Shown here: one piece after another, positions 31,355 to 31,392 of the stretch
Layout: each line of letters starts with the position of its first letter
How positions within the stretch are numbered: the first letter of the stretch is position 1
NCBI GenBank assembly: GCA_049323615.1
Contig: JBMOPD010000076.1
Location: forward strand, 1 to 31,392
DNA length: 31,392 nucleotides
Source: JBMOPD01 sp049323615
GTDB taxonomy: Bacteria > Bacillota > Desulfotomaculia > Desulfotomaculales > Desulfocucumaceae
Reading direction: 5' to 3'
Program-made: the position numbers and the translations under genes
Notes under the pieces: generated by a model
The model's input: only the letters and a program-made list of their open reading frames with translations
Databases searched by the model: none
What the model was told of the DNA's origin: nothing

Positions 31355-31392
31355 AATGCCTATATATGGCAAATATATGTACTAATTCCTTG

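Noticed and set aside
31157..31372. A 71-codon minus-strand frame upstream of cbiJ
   Set aside because: It would start at a TTG with no ribosome site, overlaps the probable promoter and leader hairpin, and has an unprotein-like composition.

Overview
All convincing genes lie on the minus strand, so transcription runs from high to low coordinates. The window points to an anaerobic, endospore-forming, moderately GC-rich Firmicute of the Peptococcaceae type (Desulfotomaculum/Pelotomaculum-like; an inference, not a match). The reasons are dipicolinate synthase genes, PrkA, YmxH, TepA and YlzJ (spore-former genes), a four-subunit ferredoxin-dependent 2-oxoacid oxidoreductase, a cobalamin gene, strong Shine-Dalgarno sites and frequent TTG/GTG starts.

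Layout in transcription order (right to left). (1) 31354-25961: a probable operon cbiJ - yqeG - aroE - aroC - aroK - aroB, behind a sigma-A-like promoter and a leader with a long hairpin. It supplies one corrin-ring step and four shikimate-pathway steps. (2) 25792-12402: a core array resembling the Bacillus subtilis ylxY-mlpA-ymxH-spoVFAB-asd-dapG-dapA-rnjB-tepA-ylzJ region. Extra genes sit inside it: a three-helix membrane protein between mlpA and ymxH, and a Clp-fold serine peptidase, an unrecognised small ORF and dapB between ymxH and dpaA. The array makes diaminopimelate/lysine precursors and dipicolinate, and also carries RNase J and two Clp-fold peptidase-like proteins. (3) 12342-955: a branched-chain amino acid module made of leucine dehydrogenase, a TIGR04076 small protein, a DUF362 protein with four C-terminal cysteines, LivHMGFK, a FadR-type regulator and a gamma-delta-alpha-beta oxidoreductase. 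A tiny one-helix peptide with its own terminator follows. (4) 764-1: the N-terminal 254 codons of PrkA, cut by the window edge.

The functional reading of region 3 is that Liv imports leucine/isoleucine/valine, leucine dehydrogenase deaminates them to 2-oxoacids, and the adjacent oxidoreductase converts these to acyl-CoA plus CO2 and reduced ferredoxin, or runs in reverse. A generic annotation of that enzyme as pyruvate synthase may therefore be wrong. The DUF362 and TIGR04076 proteins are the unexplained members and the best candidates for something new.

No tRNA, rRNA, CRISPR array or complete mobile element was seen. Two small ORFs of 25 and about 56 codons, several terminators and promoters, an operator-like palindrome pair and short dispersed repeats are described below.
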